Shown: piece after piece, positions 19,601-27,070 of the stretch
Numbering within the stretch: position 1 is the stretch's first letter
How the letters are laid out: every line of letters begins with the position of its first letter
Source of the DNA: Alphaproteobacteria bacterium
GTDB lineage: Bacteria; Pseudomonadota; Alphaproteobacteria; Micropepsales; Micropepsaceae
Length of the DNA: 64,000 bases
Reading direction: 5' to 3'
Assembly: GCA_016124385.1 (NCBI GenBank)
Contig: WGNU01000006.1
Span: 372,001-436,000 of the forward strand
Made by a program: the position numbers and the translations under genes
Notes under the pieces: generated by a model
Seen by the model: the letters and a program-made list of their open reading frames with translations, nothing else
Told to the model about the DNA's origin: nothing
Databases searched by the model: none

Positions 19601-20050
19601 GGCCGCGTTCAGCGGTCCCATCGGGCCGCCGGTCAGGCAAAGAAGGCCCTCGCTCAGAGCGGCAAGATCTTCAAAGCACACGTGGGGGGCTTCGTGCGCC
19701 GCCGTGCCCAGATAGGCGCGGCTGACGAGCTTTGAGAGATTGCGCCAGCCCGTTTCGTTCTGGACGAGAAGGGCGAGCGAGGGCCAAGGGGGCATGCCCG
19801 GGAGGCTCCGCACCGGGCTTGCGCGATCGCTGCCCGGATCGAGCGCGAGCGTGCAGCCCATGATGGGCTGGATGCCGGCATTGCCGAGCGTCTCGGCGAT
19901 TTCGACCGCGCCGAAGAGATTGTTCGTATCGGTGACGGCGACCGCGGGCATCGCATAGTCGCGGCAGCGCTTGGCCAGTTCCTTGACGCGGATCGCGCCT
20001 TCCAGGAGCGAATAGGCGCTATGGACGCGCAAATGCACGAACTCCGCCAT
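16613..20050 (-). CDS. dnaE: DNA polymerase III alpha subunit (replicative, DnaE1 type)
   Basis: 1145 residues. It is the replicative polymerase. The N-terminal PHP domain begins MAEFVHLRVHSAYSLLEGAI; the polymerase palm carries PDFDIDFCQDRRG with the catalytic aspartates; helix-hairpin-helix, OB (residues about 980-1060) and C-terminal tau-binding parts follow. Length and sequence fit DnaE1 rather than the mutasome polymerase DnaE2/ImuC. The start at 20050 is preceded by a GGAAGGA ribosome binding site. A tiny SOS-type gene ends 103 bases upstream on the same strand with no clear terminator between, so part of dnaE transcription may come from that promoter. Confidence 0.95.
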   Translation of the reverse strand: MAEFVHLRVHSAYSLLEGAIRVKELAKRCRDYAMPAVAVTDTNNLFGAVEIAETLGNAGIQPIMGCTLALDPGSDRASPVRSLPGMPPWPSLALLVQNETGWRNLSKLVSRAYLGTAAHEAPHVCFEDLAALSEGLLCLTGGPMGPLNAALVAGQKPAAKALASKLAAIFPGRLYVELQRHGTPEEVSAETGLLDLAYEMDLPLVATNEPYFGEPAMYEAHDALLCIAAGTAVSETERRRVTRDHSFKSAQEMTALFDDLPEAVANTLEIARRCAYVPRRRAPILPQFALPEGRTAGDELRAQAREGLKHRLERAGAFVPEEDYWKRLDYELDVIVTVGFEGYFLIVSDFMKWTRAQGIPVGVRGSGATSIVAWALEITALDPLRFRLVFERFLNPERRSMPDFDIDFCQDRRGEVIRYVQERYGADRVAQIITYGTLQPRAAVRDVGRVLQMPYGQVDRISKLIPNVPGQQVTLKEAIAGEPRLREMAEREEEVARLFSIVEKIEGLYRHASTHAAGIVIGDRPLDELVPLYRDPKSEMPVTQFDWKDNEAVGLVKFDFLGLKTLTVIARTEELLARRGIAVKTEDVAFDDPATYEMLSRGDSVGVFQLESTGMRDLIRKLKPDRIEDLIALVALYRPGPMQSIPKYIACKHGEEEPDYIHPALKPILEETYGVMTYQEDVMLIARELAGYSMGEADNLRRAMGKKDKGAMAQNRETFVKRAKERGIPEGAAIEIFEQAEKFAGYGFNKGHAAAYAQVAYQTAYLKANFPAEFIAASMTLDIGATDRLNVFREEASRLGIAVRPPCINRSSPTFTVESDEDGTRAIRYGLAAIRNVGRQAMDHVVAERERGGPFLSVWDFARRIDPRHVNKRALESLAAAGALSALLRDRAQVFANVEVILSHANESQRTREAGQASLFGAEAAALDDPPLRAAEPWTEAEQLQKEFEAIGFYLSGHPLDTSAQALRRAGVVSIAALQTSAAREARFATLAGTVIARQERKSREKETPYAFVTLSDPSGVFEVIVFSETLLAARDKLEPGASVVLGAFAEWQGDELKLRVQTVKSLDDVVAETGAGLRVFVNDAAPLTPLQRLVNRPGRGIVNLVLQLEDGREVELELPGRFTVTPQLTGAVRALPGVLEAQEI

Positions 20051-20153
20051 CGCCCTTCCTTCCCGCGATTCGCCGCCCAAACCCGGCCCCAGTATCGGCG
20101 AGGGAGGCGGTCCATCGAACCGGCCCGACGCCGTCATCCACAGAAATCTTGCC

Positions 20154-20267
20154 TCAGGTGAAGGCCGCTTCGGCGAGCGTGATCCAGCCGAGCGTTCCGG
20201 CGACGAACGCCACGAAGCCAAGCATGGCCGCCAAATCGCCGCCCCATTCGTTCATCGCCTGCCGCAT
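20154..20267 (-). CDS. 37-residue single-pass membrane microprotein behind LexA-type boxes
   Basis: The 37 residues begin MRQAMNEWGGDLAAM and contain one hydrophobic segment (about residues 12-31, DLAAMLGFVAFVAGTLGWIT). The ATG has an excellent GGAGG site five to six bases upstream. The promoter upstream has a consensus TTGACA and two overlapping LexA-type boxes. Seen: small frame, ribosome binding site, boxes. Known: in Caulobacter the SOS-induced 29-residue membrane protein SidA blocks division through FtsW/FtsN, and in E. coli LexA controls the 29-residue membrane toxin TisB. Inferred: this gene encodes an SOS-induced membrane peptide of that type. No sequence match to SidA is claimed. Confidence 0.7.
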   Translation of the reverse strand: MRQAMNEWGGDLAAMLGFVAFVAGTLGWITLAEAAFT

Positions 20268-20279
20268 CGTCGCCTCCTC

Positions 20280-20323
20280 GTTCCTGGTATGTTCTATGTT
20301 GTTGTTTTGTTCTCGTCTGTCAA
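20280..20323 (-). promoter_or_regulatory. SOS promoter with two LexA-type boxes
   Basis: Read on the plus strand, GTTC-CTGGTAT-GTTC (20280-20294) is a perfect GTTC-N7-GTTC box, the LexA operator of Alphaproteobacteria. Three bases further, GTTG-TTGTTTT-GTTC (20298-20312) matches seven of eight positions. On the minus strand a perfect TTGACA (20318-20323) lies 17 bases from AACATA (20295-20300), so the boxes cover the -10 and spacer, as expected for repression. The start of transcription would be about 20 bases before the microprotein ATG at 20267. Confidence 0.75.
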
Positions 20324-20347
20324 GGGGCGATTTTTGGGGCGGTGAGC

Positions 20348-20382
20348 ATCCTTCGAGGCTCGCTGCGCTCGCGCCTCAGGAT
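20348..20382. repeat. Intergenic palindromic (REP-like) element
   Basis: An imperfect palindrome: ATCCT and GAGGC on the left pair with GCCTC and AGGAT on the right. The half GCCTCAGGAT occurs again at 20440-20449. It lies between the lolD stop and the SOS promoter. Elements of this look are common between genes in Hyphomicrobiales; it may also terminate lolD transcription. Confidence 0.6.
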
Positions 20383-20461
20383 AAGGGGCCTGCACGGCGA
20401 TGGCGTTTGGGGATGAGGGCGTTGGATCGCCGCCCCCGGGCCTCAGGATGAGGGCGAACCG

Positions 20462-21178
20462 TCAGGCCGCCGCCGGGGCGGTCTCGGAGAGCCGGCCGTC
20501 GCTGAGATAGAGCGTGCGGTCCATCGCGGTCGCGAGGGCGGGATTGTGGGTCGCGATGAGGGCGGCGAGCCCCTCCCCCCGCACGAGCGCGAGGAGCGCC
20601 TCGAACACGGTGCCGGAGGTGCGCGTGTCGAGATTGCCGGTCGGCTCGTCGGCGAGAAGGATCTTCGGCCGGGCGATGAGCGCGCGCGCGATCGCGACGC
20701 GCTGCTGCTCGCCGCCCGACAATTGCCCCGGGCGATGCTCGAGCCGGCTGGCGAGACCGAGGCGCTCCAGCATCGCGGCCGCGCGCTCCCGCGCCGCGCC
20801 CGCGCCGAGCCCGCCAATCCGCAGCGGCATTGCGACGTTCTCCAGCGCGGAGAATTCCGGCCAGAGATGGTGGAACTGATAGACGAAGCCGATCTCTTCG
20901 CGGCGGATGCGCGTGCGCTCGGCATCCTCCAGCCCCGTGCAGTGGCGCCCGGCGATGAGGATGTCGCCCGAGGTCGGCGTCTCAAGGAGGCCCGCGATAT
21001 GGAGGAGCGAGGATTTGCCGGCGCCCGAGGGGCCAACGAGCGCCACGATCTCGCCGGCGGCGATGGAAACGCTCAGTTCACGGAAGATCACGAGCTCGTG
21101 CTCGCCCTGATGGTAGGTGCGCGTCACGCGGTCGAGCGCGAGGGCGGGCGATCCCGTGCGCGGGGCGCGGTCACTCAT
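20462..21178 (-). CDS. lolD: Lipoprotein-releasing ABC transporter ATPase LolD
   Basis: 238 residues. Walker [10 protein letters not shown] starts at 49, the ABC signature is LSGGEQQR, and Walker B is [23 protein letters not shown] after the Q-loop fits the LolD/MacB clade. It powers release of lipoproteins from the inner membrane to LolA. The ATG overlaps the lolC stop by eight bases, so the two subunits are made together. The start at 21178 was chosen over an upstream frame lying inside lolC. Confidence 0.94.
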   Translation of the reverse strand: MSDRAPRTGSPALALDRVTRTYHQGEHELVIFRELSVSIAAGEIVALVGPSGAGKSSLLHIAGLLETPTSGDILIAGRHCTGLEDAERTRIRREEIGFVYQFHHLWPEFSALENVAMPLRIGGLGAGAARERAAAMLERLGLASRLEHRPGQLSGGEQQRVAIARALIARPKILLADEPTGNLDTRTSGTVFEALLALVRGEGLAALIATHNPALATAMDRTLYLSDGRLSETAPAAA

Positions 21179-22427
21179 AGCGCAGCGCCTCCACCGGGTC
21201 GAGGCTCGCCGCGCGCCAGGCGGGATAGAGCGTCGCGAGGAAGGCAAGCGTCAAAGACATCACCATCACCGCGATCGTCTCGTTGGGATCGAGCCGCGCG
21301 GGGATTTGGCTGAGGAAATAGATCTCTGGATTGAAGAGCGCGGTGCCGGTGAGCGAGGAGAGGAACTGGCGGATCTCCTCGATGTTGAGGCAGAAGAGAA
21401 TGCCGATGACGAGGCCGAGGATCGTTCCGGTAAAGCCGATGGCCGAGCCGGCGATGAAGAAGACGCGCATCACGCCGCCCTTCGTCATGCCGACAGTCCG
21501 CAGGACCGCGATATCGCGCGATTTGTCCTTCACGAGCATGATGAGCCCGGAAATCGTGTTCAGCGCGGCAACGAGAATGATCAGCGTCAGGATCAAGAAC
21601 ATGACGTTGCGCTCGACCATCAGCGCATCGAAGAAGCTCTGATTGATCTGCTGCCAGTCGAGCACGCGGGTGTTCGTGGGCGCGATCGCCTCGACCGCCG
21701 GGCGGAAGGATTTCACGGCATCGGGATCATCGACCATGATCTCGATCGATTGCGCGGCGCCTTCGAGATTGAAGAAGAGCTGCGCGCGGTCGAGCGGCAT
21801 ATAGATGAAGGCGGCATCGTATTCCGACATGCCGGCGGTGAAGGTTCCGGCCACGCGATAGGTCTTGCGGCGCGGCGTCGTGCCGAAGGGGGTGACGTCG
21901 CCGTTGGGCGCGATCAGCGTCACGGGCATGCCGACCGCCAGACCCAGGGCGGCGGCGAGCCGACTGCCGAGGATCACCGCATCGCCCTCGAAGGCGTCGG
22001 CCGCGCCGTCCGACAGATTGGGGGCGATCGGCGTCAGGCTCAGCAGATCCTCGCGCCGCACACCGCGCACGAGGGCGCCTTGCGCGAGGCCGCCAGCCGA
22101 GATCAGCACCTGCCCCTCGATCTGCGGCGTCGCGCGGGTGATGCCGGGGATCGCGGTCAGCTTCGCTGCCAGCCCGTCGAAATCGGGAATGCCGGTCGGC
22201 GCGTAGGTCTGGACCAGCATGTGGCCGTTGACGCCCAGAATGCGCCCCAGCAATTCGTGGCGAAAGCCGTTCATCACCGCCATCACGATGATGAGGGTCG
22301 CAACGCCCAGCGCGATGCCGATGAAGGAGAAGCCCGCGATGACCGAGACGAAGCTCTCCTGCTTCTTCGCGCGCAGATAGCGCCCGGCCAGCAGCCACTC
22401 GACGGAGCCGAAGGGAATGGCGGTCAT
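21171..22427 (-). CDS. lolC: Lipoprotein-releasing ABC transporter permease LolC/LolE
   Basis: 418 residues with four membrane segments (about 30-55, 265-290, 310-340, 370-395) and a large periplasmic domain between the first two. [20 protein letters not shown] and the C-terminal [18 protein letters not shown] are hallmarks of LolC/LolE. Many alphaproteobacteria have a single such permease that works as a homodimer with LolD; only one is seen here. The ATG at 22427 is preferred over one ten codons upstream because it begins the conserved cytoplasmic leader. Confidence 0.93.
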   Translation of the reverse strand: MTAIPFGSVEWLLAGRYLRAKKQESFVSVIAGFSFIGIALGVATLIIVMAVMNGFRHELLGRILGVNGHMLVQTYAPTGIPDFDGLAAKLTAIPGITRATPQIEGQVLISAGGLAQGALVRGVRREDLLSLTPIAPNLSDGAADAFEGDAVILGSRLAAALGLAVGMPVTLIAPNGDVTPFGTTPRRKTYRVAGTFTAGMSEYDAAFIYMPLDRAQLFFNLEGAAQSIEIMVDDPDAVKSFRPAVEAIAPTNTRVLDWQQINQSFFDALMVERNVMFLILTLIILVAALNTISGLIMLVKDKSRDIAVLRTVGMTKGGVMRVFFIAGSAIGFTGTILGLVIGILFCLNIEEIRQFLSSLTGTALFNPEIYFLSQIPARLDPNETIAVMVMSLTLAFLATLYPAWRAASLDPVEALRYE

Positions 22428-22465
22428 GCGGCGATGGCCTCTTGGTGTCGCGACCATCCCCTTTC

Positions 22466-22548
22466 GTCATCGCCCGGCACCGTCCGGGCGATCCATGTGT
22501 TCCGGACGATCCGGAATCCACGGACCACCCGCATGCGCGGGTGGTGAC
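22466..22548. repeat. Bipartite palindromic element, copy 1
   Basis: Two hairpins back to back between lolC and proS: ATCGCCCGG-6-CCGGGCGAT (22469-22492) and ACCACCCGC-4-GCGGGTGGT (about 22524-22545), bounded by GTC on the left and GAC on the right with CCATG and CCACGG next to the hairpins. TCCGGA occurs twice in the middle. Other copies are at 26921 and 48853, with different stem bases but the same plan. Confidence 0.65.
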
Positions 22549-22581
22549 GGGAACGCGAGGTTGACGTCACCGATCGCTCCC

Positions 22582-23901
22582 TCACGCCATAGCCAACATC
22601 TGCAAGGCCGCGTCGGGCGAGAGCGTCTGGCGCTCGCCGGTCCGGCGGTTCTTCACTTCCACCTCGCCCTTCGCCGCGCCCTTGGGGCCGATGATGAGCT
22701 GGTGCGGCAGGCCGATCAGATCCATGGCGGCGAATTTCGCGCCCGCGCGCTCGCCGGTGTCGTCGTAGAGGACGTCGCGGCCCCTGCCCTCCAACTCGGC
22801 GAGCAGCTTTTCGGCGAGCGCGCTCGTCGCCTGATCGTCGACCTTCAGATTGATCAGGCCGACATCGAAGGGCGCGACGGGCTCGGGCCAGATGATGCCC
22901 GCCTCGTCGTGGCTCGCTTCGATGATCGCGCCGAGCAACCGCGAGACGCCGATGCCGTAGGAGCCCATCTCAACCGGCACGTCGGTGCCGTCGGGCGCGG
23001 TGACTTTCGCGTTCATGGGCTTTGAATACTTCGTGCCGAAGTAGAAAATATGGCCGACCTCGATACCGCGCGCGGCGAGGCGGCGGTCCTCGGGCAGCGC
23101 GTCGAAGGCCGCCGCGTCGTGCATCTCCTCGGTCGCGGCATAAAGCGCGGTGCGCGCCTCGATGAGGGGCGTCAAATCCGCCTCGTAGTCGAGATCCGCG
23201 CCGGGCGGCTCCATATCGACCAGCGCCTTGTCGCAGAAAACCTGGCTCTCGCCGGTTTCCGCAAGGATGATGAATTCGTGCGAGAGATCACCGCCGATGG
23301 GCCCCGTGTCGGCGCGCATCGGGATCGATTTCAGGCCCATGCGCGCGAAGGTGCGCAGGTAACTCACGAACATCTTCTGATAGGCGCGGCGCGCGCCCGC
23401 CTCGTCGATGTCGAAGGAATAGGCATCCTTCATCAGGAATTCGCGGCCGCGCATGACGCCGAAGCGCGGGCGCACCTCGTCGCGGAATTTCCACTGGATA
23501 TGGTAGAGGTTGAGCGGCAGATCGCGGTAGGAGCGCACGGAGGCGCGGAAGATGTCCGTCACCATCTCCTCGTTCGTCGGGCCGAACAGCATCTCGCGCT
23601 TGTGGCGGTCCTCGATGCGCAGCATCTCCTTGCCGTAATCGTCGTAGCGCCCGCTCTCGCGCCACAGCTCGGCCGATTGGATCGTGGGCATCAAGAGCTC
23701 GATCGCGCCCGCGCGGTCCATCTCCTCGCGCACGATCGCCTCGATCTTCTTGAGGACGCGCAGGCCGAGCGGCAGCCAGGCATAGATGCCGGCGGCCTCC
23801 TGGCGGATCATCCCCGCGCGCAGCATCAGCCGGTGCGAGACGATTTGCGCGTCGGCGGGCGTTTCTTTCAGGACCGGCAGGAAAAAGCGGGAGAGACGCA
23901 T
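22582..23901 (-). CDS. proS: Prolyl-tRNA synthetase (short, no editing insert)
   Basis: 439 residues, the alphaproteobacterial type lacking the INS editing domain of the long bacterial ProRS. Class II motifs are visible: motif 2 around [20 protein letters not shown] and motif 3 around [14 protein letters not shown]; the anticodon-binding domain occupies the last 100 residues. It charges tRNA-Pro. MRLSRFFLP is the family N-terminus, so 23901 was chosen. It lies between a DMT transporter and lolC. Confidence 0.95.
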   Translation of the reverse strand: MRLSRFFLPVLKETPADAQIVSHRLMLRAGMIRQEAAGIYAWLPLGLRVLKKIEAIVREEMDRAGAIELLMPTIQSAELWRESGRYDDYGKEMLRIEDRHKREMLFGPTNEEMVTDIFRASVRSYRDLPLNLYHIQWKFRDEVRPRFGVMRGREFLMKDAYSFDIDEAGARRAYQKMFVSYLRTFARMGLKSIPMRADTGPIGGDLSHEFIILAETGESQVFCDKALVDMEPPGADLDYEADLTPLIEARTALYAATEEMHDAAAFDALPEDRRLAARGIEVGHIFYFGTKYSKPMNAKVTAPDGTDVPVEMGSYGIGVSRLLGAIIEASHDEAGIIWPEPVAPFDVGLINLKVDDQATSALAEKLLAELEGRGRDVLYDDTGERAGAKFAAMDLIGLPHQLIIGPKGAAKGEVEVKNRRTGERQTLSPDAALQMLAMA

Positions 23902-23997
23902 CGGGCTTCGGCAATCCAAGAAGGGCGGCCGCCGAGTCAGGCGGCGATGGGTGCCCCTTTTAGAGCGTTTCGCGAGTTCCGGGAAATGACCTTCGCG

Positions 23998-24900
23998 TCA
24001 CGGTCGGCGGCGCAGCCGCCAGGCGGAGCGCTCGAGCGTATAGACGCCCGCGCCCGCAATCGCGGCGATGCCGATGGCGGCCCAGAGATCGGGGATCTCG
24101 TGCCAGACGAGGAAGCCGAGGATGAGCGCGAAGACGACCGCGGTATAGCGGAAGGGCGCGATGGCGGCGATGTCGGCGTCGCGATAGGCGGTGATGACGC
24201 AGTAATTCGCGCTCGTGAGGAGGATGCCCGAGCCCACGAGATACGCCCAGACATGGGGCGGCACCGCGACCCAGGTTTCGAACGGCGCCAGCATCCAGGC
24301 GGCGATGGCGACGGCGGCGGTCGCGAACGCCGTCAAGAGGATCGAGGGGATCTGCGGGTCGAGCCGGCGCGTCAGAAGATCGCGGATCGCGACCATGAAG
24401 GCGATGCCGAGGGCCATCAGCGCGGGGATCGTCGTCGCGCCGCCGGGCTTGGCGATCAAAAGGACGCCGGCGAACCCGATGAGGATCGCCGTCCAGCGGC
24501 GGATGCCGACGTGCTCGCCCAAAAAAATCGCGGCGAGCGCCGTCATGATGAGCGGCGTCGTCTGGACGATCGCGGCGAGATCGCCGAGCGCGATCAGCGG
24601 CAGGATGACGACATAGGTCAGCGAGAGCGCCGCCTCCAGCCCGGAGCGAAGCGCGACGCCCGGCGTCAGCGCGGGGCGCAGGCGCCGGAACGCCCCCATC
24701 GAGGCCGCGAGCGCCATCACGCCAAGGGTCGCCAGGATGCCGCGCAGGCCCATGATCTGCGAGGTCGGCAGATGCTCGGTCGCGAGCTTGACGCACGTAT
24801 CGCTCGAGACGAACAAGGCGTTCGAAAGCGTCAGGAACGCGATCGCGCGCGCGTTGCCGGGGCGCGGGGCGTCAAGGGCGGGGGTTGCGGGCGATGCCAT
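23998..24900 (-). CDS. EamA/DMT-family membrane transporter
   Basis: 300 residues with ten predicted membrane segments in two EamA repeats (about 20-140 and 160-290), each ending in a segment typical of drug/metabolite exporters. The substrate cannot be deduced; relatives export amino acids, S-adenosylmethionine-like compounds or other metabolites. It starts 33 bases after the FMN-binding protein gene on the same strand and may be co-transcribed with it. Confidence 0.8.
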   Translation of the reverse strand: MASPATPALDAPRPGNARAIAFLTLSNALFVSSDTCVKLATEHLPTSQIMGLRGILATLGVMALAASMGAFRRLRPALTPGVALRSGLEAALSLTYVVILPLIALGDLAAIVQTTPLIMTALAAIFLGEHVGIRRWTAILIGFAGVLLIAKPGGATTIPALMALGIAFMVAIRDLLTRRLDPQIPSILLTAFATAAVAIAAWMLAPFETWVAVPPHVWAYLVGSGILLTSANYCVITAYRDADIAAIAPFRYTAVVFALILGFLVWHEIPDLWAAIGIAAIAGAGVYTLERSAWRLRRRP

Positions 24901-24933
24901 GGGCCGGCATCTCCACCGCCCGCCCGGGCGCTG

Positions 24934-25539
<606 letters not shown>

Positions 25540-25595
25540 GTCTCCGCTCCGTTCCTGGGAGAGAGGGGCCGGCTGCGATGCCGGCCCCCTCGCCG

Positions 25596-26141
25596 TTACG
25601 CCGCATTCAAGGCCGGGGCGCGCGGGAAGTCGATGACGACGTCGAGCGCCTCGTTCAGATAGTTCGTGAAAATGTTGAGCGCGACGTTGGCGATGATCTC
25701 GACGATCTGCTCGTCGGAGAAGCCCGCATTGCGGATCGCGGCCACGTCCTGCGCGCTGACGCCACCGCGTGCCTCAACGAGCGCGCGGGCAAAGGCGATC
25801 GCGGCGCCCTCCTTCGGCTCGGCCGACCGGCCGACGCGGGCGGAGTGGATCTCGGCCTCGCTCAGCCCGGCGCGCTTGCCGAGCGCGGTGTGCGCCGACA
25901 GGCAATAGTCGCAGCCGTTGCGCTCCGCGACGGCGAGCGCGATCCGCTCCCGCGTTTTAGCCGAGAGCGCGCCCGCGCCTAGGCTTTCGGTGAGCTGCAG
26001 GAGGCCAGCCAACGCCTTCGGACTGTGGGCGACCGTTGCGTAGAGATTGGGGACGAGCCCGAGCTTCTGCTTCACGGCTGAGAGCAGGTTCGCCGCTTCC
26101 GGCGCGGCGGTGTCGGTGGAGACGGGGGCGATACGGGGCAT
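25596..26141 (-). CDS. AhpD-like peroxidase-related protein (carboxymuconolactone decarboxylase family)
   Basis: 181 residues. The AhpD core motif is intact: Glu73, then Cys77 and Cys80, then His84 (ERNGCDYCLSAH), the redox-active site that reduces peroxides or peroxiredoxin. The all-helical CMD fold fits the whole length. It is the first gene after a TetR regulator; a 22-bp dyad overlaps its predicted promoter. Together with the FMN-binding protein this suggests an oxidative or electrophile stress response; the inducer is not known. Confidence 0.85.
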   Translation of the reverse strand: MPRIAPVSTDTAAPEAANLLSAVKQKLGLVPNLYATVAHSPKALAGLLQLTESLGAGALSAKTRERIALAVAERNGCDYCLSAHTALGKRAGLSEAEIHSARVGRSAEPKEGAAIAFARALVEARGGVSAQDVAAIRNAGFSDEQIVEIIANVALNIFTNYLNEALDVVIDFPRAPALNAA

Positions 26142-26182
26142 GGGTGAGACTTCCTTCGGGTTGGGGATCGGTGCGTCCGGTC

Positions 26183-26204
26183 ATGTACCGAACGATCGGT
26201 ACAT
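26183..26204 (-). promoter_or_regulatory. Dyad operator over the promoter of the AhpD-like gene
   Basis: A perfect dyad with arms ATGTACCGA and TCGGTACAT around a 4-base centre. On the minus strand TTGCGC (26222-26227) and TATGTA (26200-26205) form a promoter with a 16-base spacer, so the dyad sits on the -10 region. The neighbouring TetR protein is the obvious candidate to bind. Confidence 0.65.
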
Positions 26205-26269
26205 ATCACCCCGCCGGCGATGCGCAACCCCAGTGGCTGCGAAAGACGCCCGATCTCACGCGTCTGTGA

Positions 26270-26824
26270 CTAAGGGAGGAGCCCGTCGATCGCCTTCAGC
26301 GCGCGGCGGAAGGGAGCCGTCTTTTCCAGCGCTGCCGACACGACGAGCGCGCCTTGAATGCGGATCACCGCGTCCTCGGCTTTCGCCTTGGCGTCGGCTG
26401 CGGAAAGGCCTCCCTCCTTCAGGAGGTCGCCGAGCGCCGCCATCCAGTTCTTGACAATCGCCTTCAGGCGCGGCTGGAACTGGCCCCGCGTGCGCTCCAC
26501 CGCGAAGGCGGCGAGGAGGCACGGGGCGCGGCCGCCCTCATAGAGCGTATCCAGCGATCGCGTCATGGCGAGCAGGCGCGCGCGTGGGGGTGCCGCCCCT
26601 TTCAGGGGCGCGACGACATCGCGGGCAAGTCCGGCGGCGGCCCGCTCGAGCACAGCCTGCGCCATCTCCTCCTTGCCGCCGGGGAAATGGTGATAGAGGC
26701 TCGATTTCCCAAGGCCCGTCGCGGCGGAGAAATCGCTCATCGAGGCGCCCTCGAAGCCCGCGCGGCGGAACACATCCGCCAGGATCGCCGTCACCTCGTC
26801 GCGCGTCAGCGCGGCCTTTGCCAT
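26270..26824 (-). CDS. TetR/AcrR-family transcriptional regulator
   Basis: 184 residues. The N-terminal helix-turn-helix (about 25-50) reads SMSDFSAATGLGKSSLYHHF, a typical TetR recognition module. The C-terminal part is the LmrA/YxaF-like ligand domain with Cys110 in APCLLAAFA. It stands 128 bases before the AhpD-like gene on the same strand, with dyads upstream of both genes, so it likely represses itself and the two downstream genes. Confidence 0.88.
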   Translation of the reverse strand: MAKAALTRDEVTAILADVFRRAGFEGASMSDFSAATGLGKSSLYHHFPGGKEEMAQAVLERAAAGLARDVVAPLKGAAPPRARLLAMTRSLDTLYEGGRAPCLLAAFAVERTRGQFQPRLKAIVKNWMAALGDLLKEGGLSAADAKAKAEDAVIRIQGALVVSAALEKTAPFRRALKAIDGLLP

Positions 26825-26836
26825 GGATGTCGTCCC

Positions 26837-26860
26837 TCTCTGGACCGTTCGGTCTAGAGA
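26837..26860 (-). promoter_or_regulatory. Dyad operator upstream of the tetR gene
   Basis: A 24-bp dyad with 11 of 12 paired positions, core GACCG-TT-CGGTC, lies 13 bases before the TetR start. A consensus TTGACA (26880-26885, minus strand) stands just upstream, so a protein bound here would cover the -10 and start site. It shares the ACCG/CGGT half-sites with the dyad at 26183 but at a different spacing. Confidence 0.6.
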
Positions 26861-26920
26861 TCGGGTGCGGCGGCGGCGGTGTCAAGATTGAAAGCCGATG
26901 GCCCCGCACCTTGTTGCGTT

Positions 26921-27006
26921 GTCATGGTCCGCGCAGGCGGACCATCCACGCCTTTTTCGGCGGCGTCGGTTTCAGCCATGGATGCTCCGCCTGCGCGGAG
27001 CATGAC
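26921..27006. repeat. Bipartite palindromic element, copy 2
   Basis: Two perfect 9-bp hairpins, ATGGTCCGC-4-GCGGACCAT (26924-26945) and ATGCTCCGC-4-GCGGAGCAT (26982-27003), bounded by GTC and GAC and joined by a 36-base middle that starts CCACG and ends CATGG. The gap 26825-27070 holds this element and the tetR promoter, and no gene. Confidence 0.7.
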
Positions 27007-27070
27007 AAGGAGAAGGCGAGCGAGCCCTGACGGGTCTGCCGCGACGGGTCGGCCGCCCCCGGTGCGGCCG

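Noticed and set aside
16613-20050. DnaE2/ImuC mutasome polymerase, suggested by the LexA boxes upstream
   Set aside because: Length and sequence fit replicative DnaE1, and no imuA or imuB genes lie nearby. The boxes belong to the microprotein promoter.
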